This document shows, piece after piece, positions 55,012 to 64,000 of a stretch of DNA of 64,000 bases. The DNA is from Pelotomaculum sp. UBA1371. GTDB taxonomy: Bacteria; Bacillota; Desulfotomaculia; Desulfotomaculales; Pelotomaculaceae. Numbering within the stretch: position 1 is the stretch's first letter; the number at the start of each line of letters is the position of its first letter. The stretch covers positions 58,864 through 122,863 of the forward strand of contig DBRJ01000063.1 of NCBI GenBank assembly GCA_002305915.1. Reading direction: 5' to 3'. Position numbers and translations under genes: made by a program. The notes beneath the pieces were generated by a model, which worked only from the letters and a program-made list of their open reading frames with translations, did no database searches and was not told where the DNA came from.

Positions 55012-55287
55012 ATGTTTTTTATAACCGATAAAATTGTCGCTGGTATGGCGGGGATCCGGATTCTTTCAGCTACCATCGAGTTTACTGCCGCCATGTTGAT
55101 GCTCAAGTTCGGCAGGGTGGAAACTGCTTTTAAGATTAACTCGCTCCTGGCCCTGGTGGGCCCCACGGTTTTTCTGACTGTCACCACCCTCGGCCTGGTG
55201 GGGCTGGCCGGTAAGGTTTCCTTCAGCGGTATGTTATCCATTATTCTGGGAGTTGCCCTGATCTTTTCCGGGATAAACAAACTTTGA
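55012..55287 (+). CDS. yqhV: YqhV family (DUF2619) membrane protein
   Basis: A 91-residue membrane protein with three helices (MAGIRILSATIEFTAAMLML, VETAFKINSLLALVGPTVF). It belongs to the YqhV family restricted to spore formers, whose gene lies near spoIIIA in B. subtilis; function unknown. ATG 55012 has GGGAGGAG upstream, better than an ATG at 54976. Confidence 0.85.
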   Translation: MFFITDKIVAGMAGIRILSATIEFTAAMLMLKFGRVETAFKINSLLALVGPTVFLTVTTLGLVGLAGKVSFSGMLSIILGVALIFSGINKL

Positions 55288-55505
55288 ATTTTTTCGGATA
55301 AGCCCTCTTCTCCCTGCCCGCTGCTTTCAATAGTTCCAGGAATTTCTGCTGTTTTATAAAGGAAATCCCGGGCCTTTTTTAGTGAGTATTCCCTTAACTG
55401 ATAAAATAAAATCAACAGATATCAACAAATAAGAATGAACACAATATACCAGGGAAAAGCTCGTAGTAAAATAGTTTTAGGACAAAAAGAGACTCCCCTT
55501 TTTGA

Positions 55506-55534
55506 TTGACACTTGCTAGATTATTTTGTAAAAT
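55506..55534 (+). promoter_or_regulatory. sigma-A promoter of the pyr operon
   Basis: TTGACA (55506-55511), 17 bases and TAAAAT (55529-55534), close to consensus. The transcript would start near 55541, directly before the PyrR-binding leader. Confidence 0.92.
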
Positions 55535-55540
55535 TACAAG

Positions 55541-56207
<667 letters not shown>

Positions 56208-56329
56208 AAGGCGCTGCTGTGCCTGTACAAGAGAATACCCGGAAAGACACCAGCCGGGTTTACACCGGAAGACAGTTTTTAGACCCGGCCGGGGGCCGTT
56301 GACGGCCCACTTTCGGATGGGGTTCCACC

Positions 56330-56462
56330 TTTAAGAACGGTCCTGAGAGGCCGGAAAGGGAGGGCCGCTGTTCGTTTTTCCCTTTCAGGCCTCAGCCCGG
56401 CAAACCGGGCGGGGCTTTATTATTCTCCCGGCCGGCACATTTTATGTGCCCGGGAGCCCTTT
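56330..56462 (+). promoter_or_regulatory. PyrR attenuator 2, between pyrR and pyrB
   Basis: TCCTGAGAGGCCGGAAAGG (56341-56359) is a close match to the PyrR-binding loop. It is followed by GCCCGG (56395-56400) with CCGGGC (56405-56410) and GGGGCTTTATT, a terminator-like hairpin, then by another hairpin, CTCCCG/CGGGAG with GGCACA/TGTGCC inside (56425-56456). The rest of 56208-56589 has no gene; pyrP, found here in B. subtilis, is absent. Confidence 0.85.
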
Positions 56463-56589
56463 ACAATAAAAACAAATCTTTAAGGGCGAAACTATTTCTT
56501 GGAGCAACTGCAGATGCAAAGGCGAACCACTTTAAGTTAACCCCTGAAGCGCATGATCCGCTCTTCTATTAAGCTTGGGAGGGAAGTAA

Positions 56590-57531
56590 ATGGGCCTTGG
56601 CAACAAAGACGTTATCGGCCTCCGCGACGTTCCGGCGGAAGAAATCAGACTGATTCTGGACACGGCGGAGCCAATGAAGGAAATCATCCAGAGGCAGATT
56701 AAGAAGGTGCCGATTTTGCGGGGGAGGACTGTGGTCACGGTTTTTTACGAAGCCAGCACACGCACCCGGGCCTCCTTTGAACTGGCCGCCAAGTACTTGA
56801 GCGCCGATACGGTGGGTATTGCGGCAGCCACAAGCAGTATCAGCAAGGGGGAGAGCCTGAAGGATACAGCCCGGACCATAGCCGCCATGGGAGTCGATCT
56901 GGTGGTACTCCGGCACCCCATGGCAGGGGCTGCGGAGCTGCTGGGAAAGACCGTCAAGGCTGCGGTCATCAACGCCGGGGACGGCGCCCACGAGCACCCC
57001 ACCCAGGCTTTGCTGGACCTGTATACGGTGAGAGAAAAAAAAGGCAGGCTGGAAGGGCTGAAAATTGCCATTATCGGCGATATCCTGCACAGCCGGGTGG
57101 CCCGCTCGGATATCTGGGGCTTTACCAGGATGGGGGCCGAGGTGAGGCTGGCGGGACCGGCCACGTTGATGCCGCCGGGTATTGAGAAACTGGGGGCGGT
57201 TGTTTGCGAAACTCCGGAGGAGGCGCTGGCAGGCGCAGATGTGGTAATCGTCCTCAGGATCCAGCTGGAAAGGCAGCAGGAGGGCCTGTTCCCGGGCCTG
57301 CGGGAGTATGCAAATCTTTTCGGAATTAACCGGGAGCGGCTTAAGCTGGCTGCCCGGGACGCCCTGTTGATGCACCCGGGCCCCCTGAACCGGGGGATCG
57401 AAATCACCACCGACATTGCCGACGGGCTTCAGTCGGTGATCAACGAACAGGTTACAAACGGTGTGGCGGTGCGGATGGCCCTTTTGTATCTCTTAATCGG
57501 AGGGGGTGGAGCAAGTGGAGTTGCTCATTAA
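56590..57531 (+). CDS. pyrB: aspartate carbamoyltransferase catalytic subunit
   Basis: Joins carbamoyl phosphate and aspartate to carbamoyl aspartate. [13 protein letters not shown] is the carbamoyl-phosphate loop, [13 protein letters not shown] the second signature and [12 protein letters not shown] lies near the end. Length is 313. No regulatory PyrI chain is present, as usual for Firmicutes with PyrR. ATG 56590 is preceded by GGGAGGGAAG. It overlaps the pyrC start by 17 bases. Confidence 0.98.
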   Translation: MGLGNKDVIGLRDVPAEEIRLILDTAEPMKEIIQRQIKKVPILRGRTVVTVFYEASTRTRASFELAAKYLSADTVGIAAATSSISKGESLKDTARTIAAMGVDLVVLRHPMAGAAELLGKTVKAAVINAGDGAHEHPTQALLDLYTVREKKGRLEGLKIAIIGDILHSRVARSDIWGFTRMGAEVRLAGPATLMPPGIEKLGAVVCETPEEALAGADVVIVLRIQLERQQEGLFPGLREYANLFGINRERLKLAARDALLMHPGPLNRGIEITTDIADGLQSVINEQVTNGVAVRMALLYLLIGGGGASGVAH

Positions 57532-58831
57532 AGGCGGTACCGTGCTGGATCCGGTGGCCGGGGAAATAACCGGAAAAGACATTCTGGTATCCGGAGGCAG
57601 AATTGCCGGGACGGGAAGGGATTTGGTTCCCGGCAGTGCCGTTGAGGTGCTGGATGCTTCGGGCAAACTGGTTGTCCCCGGGCTGATTGATATGCATGTC
57701 CACCTGCGGGAACCAGGTTACGAGGCCAAGGAAACCATCCGGACCGGTACCCGGGCTGCGGCGCGGGGCGGTTTCACTGCTGTAGCCTGCATGCCCAATA
57801 CCAGTCCCGTTGCAGATACGGCGGCCCTGATCCGGTACATTTTGGATACGGCCCGGGAACAGGGCGCGGCCCATGTCTTCCCTGTGGGTTCCATTACCCG
57901 GGGGAGCAAGGGCAAGGAGCTGGCCGAGATGGGCGATATGAGGAAGGCCGGGGCAGTGGCCTTTTCCGACGACGGAATGCCCGTGGCCAACGCCGCCCTG
58001 ATGCGCAGGGGCATGCAGTACGCCCGGATGCTGGGTCTGCCCCTCATCTCCCACTGTGAAGACCGGGAGCTTTCCTCCGGCGGTTCCATGCACGAGGGAT
58101 ATATGTCTACAGTACTGGGCTTAAAGGGAATTCCTGCCTCAGCCGAGGAGGTCATGGTGGCCCGGGAGATCCTTCTGGCGGAGGAAACGGGCTGCCGGGT
58201 GCACATCGCCCATGTAAGCACCGCAGGTTCGGTCCGCCTGGTGCGGGAGGCCAAATCCAGGGGGATTGCGGTAACTGCGGAGGTTACGCCCCACCATTTT
58301 ACCCTCACCGATGAGGCCGTTACGGGCTATAACACCTCAACCAAGGTGAACCCGCCCTTGCGAACCGCCGCCGACGTGGCAGCGGTCAAGGAGGGGCTGG
58401 CTGACGGAACTATTGACGTTATTGCCACAGACCATGCTCCCCACACGGTGGAAGAAAAGGATGTGGAATACGAACGGGCGCCCTTTGGCCTGGTGGGTCT
58501 GGAGACAGCGGTGGGCCTGGTCTGGACCGTACTGGTGGAGACCGGTGTGCTGACGCCGCTCCAGGCTGTTACTAAAATGACCCTGAACCCGGCCAAAATT
58601 CTCAATATTCCCCGGGGTACCCTGGAACCGGGAGTTATTGCCGACATTACGGTAATTGACCCGGATTTGAGCTGGACGGTGGACGCCGGCCTGTTTGAAA
58701 GCAAGGGCAGGAACACCCCCTTTCAGGGAATGAAGCTTAAAGGCCAGGCTTATGCCACAGTAACCGGCGGCTGGGTCCGGATGCTCGGGGGTCATGTAAA
58801 GGATGACCATGGGGGCTCGCCGCCTTGTTGA
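57515..58831 (+). CDS. pyrC: dihydroorotase (class I)
   Basis: Amidohydrolase that closes carbamoyl aspartate to dihydroorotate. [15 protein letters not shown] holds the first metal ligands, [21 protein letters not shown] and IATDHAPHT the others. GTG 57515 has GGAGGGGG 8 bases upstream, giving 438 residues. The last residues (from about [14 protein letters not shown]) run into the carB remnant, so the natural C-terminus may have been changed by the deletion. Confidence 0.96.
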   Translation: MELLIKGGTVLDPVAGEITGKDILVSGGRIAGTGRDLVPGSAVEVLDASGKLVVPGLIDMHVHLREPGYEAKETIRTGTRAAARGGFTAVACMPNTSPVADTAALIRYILDTAREQGAAHVFPVGSITRGSKGKELAEMGDMRKAGAVAFSDDGMPVANAALMRRGMQYARMLGLPLISHCEDRELSSGGSMHEGYMSTVLGLKGIPASAEEVMVAREILLAEETGCRVHIAHVSTAGSVRLVREAKSRGIAVTAEVTPHHFTLTDEAVTGYNTSTKVNPPLRTAADVAAVKEGLADGTIDVIATDHAPHTVEEKDVEYERAPFGLVGLETAVGLVWTVLVETGVLTPLQAVTKMTLNPAKILNIPRGTLEPGVIADITVIDPDLSWTVDAGLFESKGRNTPFQGMKLKGQAYATVTGGWVRMLGGHVKDDHGGSPPC

Positions 58832-59000
58832 CTTAATCCGGGGAAATAAGATAAACTTGGTTATCAACACCTGCACCGGGGACAAAGCCCCGGAGCGGGA
58901 CGGCTTCCGGATCAGCCGGGCCACAATGATGCCTGCGTTAGAGGCGCAGCACAATCTATTCAGAATACAATGCCGCCTGCGGCATGGACAACTACCCTGA
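58803..59000 (+). pseudogene. remnant of the carB 3' end (carbamoyl-phosphate synthase large subunit, MGS domain)
   Basis: A 65-codon frame overlapping the pyrC end. [20 protein letters not shown] followed by KAPERDGFRISRA matches the allosteric methylglyoxal-synthase-like domain at the CarB C-terminus (pattern DLI-x5-DLVINT-x-TG, then RDG-x2-IRRAA). The rest of CarB and all of CarA are gone. In B. subtilis pyrAA and pyrAB stand exactly here, between pyrC and pyrK. Similarity ends at about 58922. This is a deletion scar, not a gene. Confidence 0.8.
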
Positions 59001-59091
59001 AAACAGACATTTTCCAACCTCTGCCGGTGCCGCGCCGGCGGCATGGATGTCTAACTGCCAAACAAAAACATTAAGCGAGGGGGCAGCCTGT

Positions 59092-60081
59092 TTGTCACTG
59101 CTGACTGATGCGAAGGTCGTAAAACAGATCAAACTTGCGCCGCACTACTACCGCTTGATCCTTGCTGCCCCGGCAACGACCCGGGCGGCCGGGCCGGGTC
59201 AATTTCTGCATGTCCGGTGCGGGGAAACCCTGGAGCCGCTTCTGCGCAGGCCCCTGAGTATTCATGCAGTGAACCGGGAAAGGGGAGAGTTGGCCCATTT
59301 GTACCGGGTGGCGGGCCGGGGTACGGCCCTGCTGGCAAAAAAGAAAAGGGGCGACACCATCAACATCCTGGGTCCCCTGGGCAGGGGATATACCATGCCG
59401 TCGGCCCCTGAAAGATTTGCTGTGGTAGCCGGCGGCATCGGTATCGCTCCCCTGTATTTTCTGCTGCAGGAAACCGGCGCCAGGGGTCAATCCGCTCTCG
59501 TCTTTTGGGGAGCCTCAACCAAAGAACAGTTTTTCTCTCCGGCAGAGCCATTCTGGAATGCTGACGGGACCGGAGGAAAGTACCCGTCAATTGTCCAGGA
59601 AATATGCGCTCAGGGACACCAAATCATCCTGGCTACCGACGACGGTTCGGCGGGCTTTCACGGCACAGTCACGGATTTATTTGAACGATACCTGAACAAC
59701 CCCAGCGGCAGGGAGGAGATTCTCTCCCGTTACCGGGAGGCTGTAACAACCAGCGGTCTAATTAAGACGGATGGGGAGGCCGGCGCTGTTTGCAGCTGCA
59801 GCCCCGGAGCAATGTTGAATTTCAATCAAAACCCAGAGTCCGAAACCTTTGCACGGGTTTACGGTTGCGGCCCCGGGGTGATGCTGAAAGAGCTCTGCAG
59901 GATTATTGGGACACATAAAATTCCCGGGGAAATCTCCCTGGAAGAGAGGATGGGCTGCGGCGTGGGCGCCTGCCTTTCCTGCGCCTGCAAAACCAGGGAT
60001 GAGGAAAAGGACGGTTTTCGCTACAGCAGGGTCTGCCTGGAGGGACCGGTCTTTCCCGCCGGGGAGGTGCTTTGGGATTGA
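59092..60081 (+). CDS. pyrK: dihydroorotate dehydrogenase electron transfer subunit PyrK, with insertion
   Basis: FAD and 2Fe-2S subunit passing electrons from PyrD to NAD+. RRPLSIHAV is the FAD-binding motif, [14 protein letters not shown] and GPLGRGYTM follow, and the cluster cysteines are in [15 protein letters not shown] with the last one in [10 protein letters not shown]. At 329 residues it is about 60-70 longer than usual. An extra segment (about residues 205-265) has the text [11 protein letters not shown], an echo of the normal [10 protein letters not shown] after it. TTG 59092 has GAGGGGG 8 bases upstream. Confidence 0.92.
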   Translation: MSLLTDAKVVKQIKLAPHYYRLILAAPATTRAAGPGQFLHVRCGETLEPLLRRPLSIHAVNRERGELAHLYRVAGRGTALLAKKKRGDTINILGPLGRGYTMPSAPERFAVVAGGIGIAPLYFLLQETGARGQSALVFWGASTKEQFFSPAEPFWNADGTGGKYPSIVQEICAQGHQIILATDDGSAGFHGTVTDLFERYLNNPSGREEILSRYREAVTTSGLIKTDGEAGAVCSCSPGAMLNFNQNPESETFARVYGCGPGVMLKELCRIIGTHKIPGEISLEERMGCGVGACLSCACKTRDEEKDGFRYSRVCLEGPVFPAGEVLWD

Positions 60082-61028
60082 CTGAGATTTATTCGGGCAG
60101 GACAGCAGGGAAAAAACCTGACCTGTCTGTTAACATAGGTAAACTCCGGATGAAAAACCCGGTCACCACGGCCTCGGGAACCTTCGGCTTCGGGCCGGAA
60201 TACGCCCCCTACCTGGACCTGAACCGGCTCGGCGCCATCGTGGTCAAGGGGACGACATTGCAGCCCCGGCCCGGTAATCCCACCCCCAGGCTGGTGGAGA
60301 CACCTGCCGGCATCCTCAACTCCATCGGACTCCAGAACCCGGGCGTGGACTGCTTAATCGGGGAATACCTGCCCTATCTGGCGCAGTATGACCTGCCGGT
60401 TATCGTTAATATTTCCGGCGATACCGTGGAGGATTACGCCGAACTGGCGGGAAAACTGGAACGTGCAGCAGGGGTGGCCGCTCTTGAGGTCAACATTTCC
60501 TGCCCCAATGTCAAAAAAGGCGGGATGCAGTTTGGCAGCGATCCGTACATGGCGGCCGAAGTAACCCGGGCCGTGCGGGGAAATACGGATAAGCCCGTGA
60601 TTGTCAAGCTCTCGCCCAATGTTACCAGCATCGTCGGGGTGGCTGTGGAGGTAGCGGCTGCCGGGGCGGATGCCCTATCCATGATCAATACACTCCTGGG
60701 TATGGCCATTGACATCAGGCGCAGGCGCCCCCTGCTGGGCAACATCATGGGCGGGCTCTCCGGCCCGGCCGTCAGGCCGGTGGCGGTGCGGGCGGTCTGG
60801 CAGGTCTACCGGGAGGTGGACCTGCCCATCATCGGCATGGGTGGCATTGTTACGGCTGAAGACGCCCTTGAATTCATCCTGGCCGGGGCTACGGCCGTGG
60901 CTGTGGGCACCGCCAACTTCATCAATCCCCGGGCGGCTTTGGAAGTATTGGAGGGAATTGAACAATACCTGACTGAACACCAAATCGGGGAGATCGGGGA
61001 ACTGGTGGGTGCGGCTCACCGGACATAG
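60078..61028 (+). CDS. pyrD: dihydroorotate dehydrogenase, class 1B catalytic subunit
   Basis: FMN-dependent TIM barrel that oxidises dihydroorotate to orotate, working with PyrK and NAD+. [29 protein letters not shown] with the class 1 active cysteine, and the late [15 protein letters not shown] with [12 protein letters not shown] are seen. TTG 60078 overlaps the pyrK stop (TTGA) and has GGGGAGG 10 bases upstream; TTG 60072 is possible. Length is 316. Confidence 0.97.
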   Translation: MTEIYSGRTAGKKPDLSVNIGKLRMKNPVTTASGTFGFGPEYAPYLDLNRLGAIVVKGTTLQPRPGNPTPRLVETPAGILNSIGLQNPGVDCLIGEYLPYLAQYDLPVIVNISGDTVEDYAELAGKLERAAGVAALEVNISCPNVKKGGMQFGSDPYMAAEVTRAVRGNTDKPVIVKLSPNVTSIVGVAVEVAAAGADALSMINTLLGMAIDIRRRRPLLGNIMGGLSGPAVRPVAVRAVWQVYREVDLPIIGMGGIVTAEDALEFILAGATAVAVGTANFINPRAALEVLEGIEQYLTEHQIGEIGELVGAAHRT

Positions 61029-61156
61029 ATTAAATCGGGTACCTGAAAGGGACTGCAGCGGACAAATTAAAATCAGGTTGGCAGACTCTGCCCTGTTCCA
61101 AGAAAATTTTTCAAGGAAACATATTTGCAGAACTGCCAGGGAGAGTGATTTATAAA

Positions 61157-61888
61157 GTGCTTGTTTTAAAAAACCCTCTTATTATCGCCCTGGACGTCGA
61201 CACCATGGAAGAAGCCGGGAACCTGGTAAACAGGCTTTATCCATACGCCGGCGCTTTTAAAGTTGGCCTGCAGCTTTACAACAGCGCGGGACCGCAAGTA
61301 CTAAAATGGCTTAAGCAAAAAAATATTCCTGTATTTGTGGACTTAAAGCTGCATGATATTCCCAACACTGTTGCTGCAGCGGCAAAGGTGCTGACACGTT
61401 ACGGGGCTTCCATCCTGAACGTACATGCGGCGGGGGGAAGCTCCATGATGCGGGCGGCGGCGGAGGCTGTCCGGAAAGAAGCGGCAGTTAACGGGACGGA
61501 GCGCCCCCTGGTTACGGCTGTAACCGTCCTGACCAGTATTGACCAGGAAACGTTCAGCAACGAGGTGGGGATCCCGGGCTTACTACAGGAGCGGGTCACT
61601 GCCTGGGCCCGGCTGGCCAGGGAGTCCGGCCTGGACGGGGTAGTGGCCTCGCCGCAGGAGATCACGGCAATCAGAAAGGCCTGCGGCCGGGACTTTGTCA
61701 TTATCACACCGGGCGTGCGCCCGGCCGGTTCAGCGGCAAATGATCAGAAGCGGACCATGACCCCCGCTGAAGCTATAAAGCTGGGAGCTACCTATCTGGT
61801 GGTGGGCAGGCCGGTCACGGCAGCGCCGGATCCGGTAAAAGCTATCCGGGAAATACTGAAGGAAATCAGCCCGGTTGAAGTGAAATAA
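61157..61888 (+). CDS. pyrF: orotidine 5'-phosphate decarboxylase
   Basis: Turns orotidine monophosphate into UMP. LIIALDVDTMEEA, FVDLKLHDIPNTV with the catalytic Asp-x-Lys-x2-x-Asp set, and VITPGVRP are diagnostic. Length is 243 from GTG 61157; GTG 61145 lies within the ribosome site AGGGAGAG, so the later start is likelier. pyrE, which follows in B. subtilis, is missing here. Confidence 0.95.
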   Translation: MLVLKNPLIIALDVDTMEEAGNLVNRLYPYAGAFKVGLQLYNSAGPQVLKWLKQKNIPVFVDLKLHDIPNTVAAAAKVLTRYGASILNVHAAGGSSMMRAAAEAVRKEAAVNGTERPLVTAVTVLTSIDQETFSNEVGIPGLLQERVTAWARLARESGLDGVVASPQEITAIRKACGRDFVIITPGVRPAGSAANDQKRTMTPAEAIKLGATYLVVGRPVTAAPDPVKAIREILKEISPVEVK

Positions 61889-61931
61889 TTAATAGATAAA
61901 GAATTATTATCTTATAGGAAAAGGAAATGAC

Positions 61932-62741
61932 ATGATTATTGATGCTCACACTCATATTTATCCTGACGCAGTAGCGAAAAGGGCAATCAGTACCATTTTA
62001 AAAAATGCAAGGGGCCTGGTGGATGCCCATACCGACGGGACTTATGATAATCTGCTGGCTTCTATGGATTATGCCGGTGTTGACTTTTCAGTAGTTTTAC
62101 CTGTCGCTACCAATCCGGGACAGGGAAGGGGTATTTTAGAATGGGTCAAGCAGCTACAAGCTCGTTCCAGCCGGATGATCTTTTTCAGCTCGGTTCATCC
62201 TTATGATCCCGGGTATAAGGATCTGATCAAAGAAACAAAGGAATCGGGAATCCAGGGGTTCAAATTTCATCCTGATTACCAGGGGTTTCCCGGTGATTCA
62301 AGGGAGGCTTACAGGATTTATGAAGAAGCCCTGAACAATGATCTGATCCTCTATTTCCACGCCGGTCCTGATCTGAGCCTGCCGGATTCCGATTTTGCGA
62401 CCATTGAAAGATTTTCAAACATTTTAAGAGACTTTCAAGGCTCAAAAATAGTTCTGGCCCATGGGGGAGGCGACGGCGAATGGGAAAAAATATTGGAATT
62501 ATACGGCGCCAGAAAATGTTATTATGATCTTTCTTTTGTCCTGGAAAAAATGATGCTGGACAAACATGCCCGGCAGTTTTTTAAGCAAAATGAAGATTAT
62601 TTCTTCTTTGGTACGGACAGCCCCTGGCGGGAACAGAAAAAGTATGTCGATTTAATCAAGAATTCGGATTCTTTAAGCCAGGAACAAAAGGAAAAGCTGT
62701 TTTATAAAAATATTTTAAAACTAATTAAAATCCCGGGTTAA
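61932..62741 (+). CDS. amidohydrolase 2 family metal-dependent hydrolase
   Basis: A 269-residue TIM-barrel hydrolase: MIIDAHTHIYPD gives the HxH ligands, FKFHPDYQG and YFHAGPD further ones, and FFFGTDSPWRE the last Asp. The family (COG2159-like) includes decarboxylases and hydrolases; the substrate is not known. It stands where pyrE is expected, but is not an orotate phosphoribosyltransferase and is probably a separate gene, 43 bases after pyrF. The start ATG 61932 follows AAAAGGAAATGAC. Confidence 0.85.
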   Translation: MIIDAHTHIYPDAVAKRAISTILKNARGLVDAHTDGTYDNLLASMDYAGVDFSVVLPVATNPGQGRGILEWVKQLQARSSRMIFFSSVHPYDPGYKDLIKETKESGIQGFKFHPDYQGFPGDSREAYRIYEEALNNDLILYFHAGPDLSLPDSDFATIERFSNILRDFQGSKIVLAHGGGDGEWEKILELYGARKCYYDLSFVLEKMMLDKHARQFFKQNEDYFFFGTDSPWREQKKYVDLIKNSDSLSQEQKEKLFYKNILKLIKIPG

Positions 62742-63320
62742 GTGTTCCGGCTAAGGTTCTTCTAATAAGAACTGTAGAGTACAAGGCCCGGACAAATTCC
62801 GGAAATATCTGCACCCCGCCTCTTTGTACGGTTTGCCGGCTTTCGCCGCAGGAAGCTTTTTACCGGCAAACCGTCCACCATACCTCATTTTTTAACGCCT
62901 CTCAATCTCCCATATACAATGGGAATACCAGGTAAAAGGAGTATTTGACCCATTTTAGCATACTGCTCTTTCTTCTAATTTTTATAAAAAGGACCCTGCT
63001 GGAAAACTAAAACACCCATTTACTCGTCTAATAATGTAAGGCCATAGATATTGATACCGTTGGTTCTAAATCATGATCTTGGAATCACCGGGCAGTTTTC
63101 TGTTATAGACAGCCATGCCCGCAGGAGCGCAATCATTAATGGGATTACCAGGATGAAAGAGGTCTTCAGGCCAGGTTGCCGGTGTATTATAAAAAAGGGG
63201 AGACTTTACCAGGCTTTTTCCGGAATTACCTGGTCAACCAATTACTTAAAAAAAGTTAAAGAGGGGTGATTGGAGTCTATCTTAAAAAAAATTACTTTTT
63301 GTTCTGATGGAGGTGCTTAT
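62742..63320 (+). other. intergenic region upstream of the fibronectin protein gene
   Basis: About 580 bases with no credible gene; a 72-codon frame at 63051-63269 has no recognisable motif. An 11-bp inverted repeat, CGGTTTGCCGG (62829-62839) and CCGGCAAACCG (62863-62873), can form a hairpin. I looked for a cyclic-di-GMP riboswitch, often found before such surface genes, and saw none. Confidence 0.5.
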
Positions 63321-64000
63321 GTGAAAAAAGTGAATCGTTTTTTGTTCTCAATTTTGTTTTGCTGCCTTATTTTGGCCGCAGCGGGGTGGACGGGAGCGGA
63401 AGGAGCCGAAATTGATGCGCCTTCAAATCTTAAGGCAACCGCTGTTTCTGACTCCCAAATCAATTTAAACTGGACTGACAGATCAGACAATGAGAAAGGA
63501 TTTATCATCGAACGCAGAATCTCATCCGGGAGCTATGCCGAAATTGCCTCCCTTGAGCCGGACACTACGGCCTTTGCCGATACGGGTCTGCTCTCCGGCG
63601 TTACTTATTCTTACAGGGTTAAGGCTTATAATGACGAGGGTGAGTCCGCTTACTCCAACGTGGTGAGCCTGTCTACAGGGGAAGCCGTACCCGATGAGCC
63701 CGGCAATCTTAAGGCCACGGCAGTTACTTCAACCCGGATCGACCTGACCTGGACGGACCGGTCCTATAATGAAAAAGGATTTAAAATTGAGAGAAGGACA
63801 TCAAGTGGAAGCTACAGCCAGATTGCAGCAGTGGGAGCAAACGCCACCAGTTATACCAGCAGCGGGTTGGAGCCCGGTACCAGGTATTACTACCGGGTCT
63901 GCGCCTACAACGATGCCGGGAGTTCAGCTTATTCCAACGAAGCCAACGCGATTACAGGGAAAGCCGTGCCTAATGCGCCGGAGGATCTGGAGGCTGTTTC
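63321..64000 (+). CDS. secreted fibronectin type III repeat protein (partial)
   Basis: GTG 63321 with GGAGGTG 5 bases upstream opens a frame that runs off the window. A signal peptide (about residues 1-27, FLFSILFCCLILAAAG) is followed by two complete fibronectin type III domains of about 88 residues (APSNLKATAVSDSQINLNWT..., then EPGNLKATAVTSTRIDLTWT...), each with the pattern NEKGF-x-IERR, and by the start of a third (APEDLEAVS). The domains are close copies, so the gene was built by duplication. Probably a surface or extracellular protein, with any catalytic part beyond the window. Confidence 0.9.
   Translation, partial: MKKVNRFLFSILFCCLILAAAGWTGAEGAEIDAPSNLKATAVSDSQINLNWTDRSDNEKGFIIERRISSGSYAEIASLEPDTTAFADTGLLSGVTYSYRVKAYNDEGESAYSNVVSLSTGEAVPDEPGNLKATAVTSTRIDLTWTDRSYNEKGFKIERRTSSGSYSQIAAVGANATSYTSSGLEPGTRYYYRVCAYNDAGSSAYSNEANAITGKAVPNAPEDLEAV

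Noticed and set aside
63051..63269. 72-codon frame before the fibronectin gene
   Set aside because: No motif, weak initiation site, codon use unlike neighbours.
62742..63320. Cyclic-di-GMP riboswitch before the surface protein gene
   Set aside because: The conserved GEMM core was not found; only a simple inverted repeat is present.

Overview
This window is chromosomal DNA from a spore-forming Firmicute, most likely of the Peptococcaceae (Desulfotomaculum/Pelotomaculum) type. The evidence is the complete sporulation trio spoIIGA-sigE-sigG, sporulation-type promoters, a meso-DAP type MurE, T-box and PyrR regulation, many TTG/GTG starts and moderately high GC. No phage, insertion sequence, CRISPR array, tRNA or rRNA was seen. 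The gene order follows the Bacillus subtilis mraZ-to-pyrF segment closely, so departures from that order stand out.

Layout. 1-2.6 kb: tail of a glycosyltransferase, a quinate-dehydrogenase-like protein, an internally deleted MetE-like protein and a HisJ-like PHP phosphatase. 2.8-25.3 kb: division and cell wall (dcw) cluster: mraZ (with a three-copy operator), rsmH, ftsL, a PASTA transpeptidase, murE, murF, mraY, murD, ftsW, murG, murC, murB, murA, divIB, two DUF881 genes, sbp, ftsA, ftsZ. Two tiny YjcZ-like spore proteins lie on the minus strand between murA and divIB. 25.3-27.2 kb: selD with an in-frame UGA (selenocysteine), and a minus-strand pair of small genes, one frameshifted at a run of ten A. 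27.3-30.7 kb: spoIIGA, sigE, sigG, ylmC.

30.7-36.9 kb is an accessory stretch: a CpsB/YwqE-type phosphatase, a decayed antiporter, a LysM protein behind a sigma-K-like promoter, a zinc ribbon protein, a beta-CASP nuclease and pgeF. 37-45.2 kb: a phoPR-type two-component pair, a HlyD-like membrane protein, yggS, sepF, proC, yggT, ylmH, divIVA, a Nudix hydrolase and yggU. 45.2-52.3 kb: T-box-controlled ileS, a coiled-coil membrane protein, a NAGPA-family glycosidase, an array of nine ~41-bp hairpin-forming repeats, lspA and rluD. 52.2-55.3 kb: DUF441, comA, a lipoprotein and yqhV.

55.5-62.7 kb: pyrimidine operon with two PyrR-type attenuators: pyrR, pyrB, pyrC, pyrK, pyrD, pyrF, then an amidohydrolase. 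carA and carB are missing from their usual place between pyrC and pyrK, and a fragment of the carB 3' end remains there. The window ends inside a secreted fibronectin type III protein.

How it fits together: the dcw genes make lipid II and the divisome (FtsZ, FtsA, SepF, DivIVA, DivIB, FtsL, FtsW, transpeptidase), and the sigma genes in their midst link septation to sporulation. Points most worth a second look are the hairpin array at 50.2-50.6 kb, the A10 frameshift, Sec-SelD, the putative spore LysM protein, the duplicated initiation region before the beta-CASP gene, and the two deletion scars (MetE-like gene and carAB).
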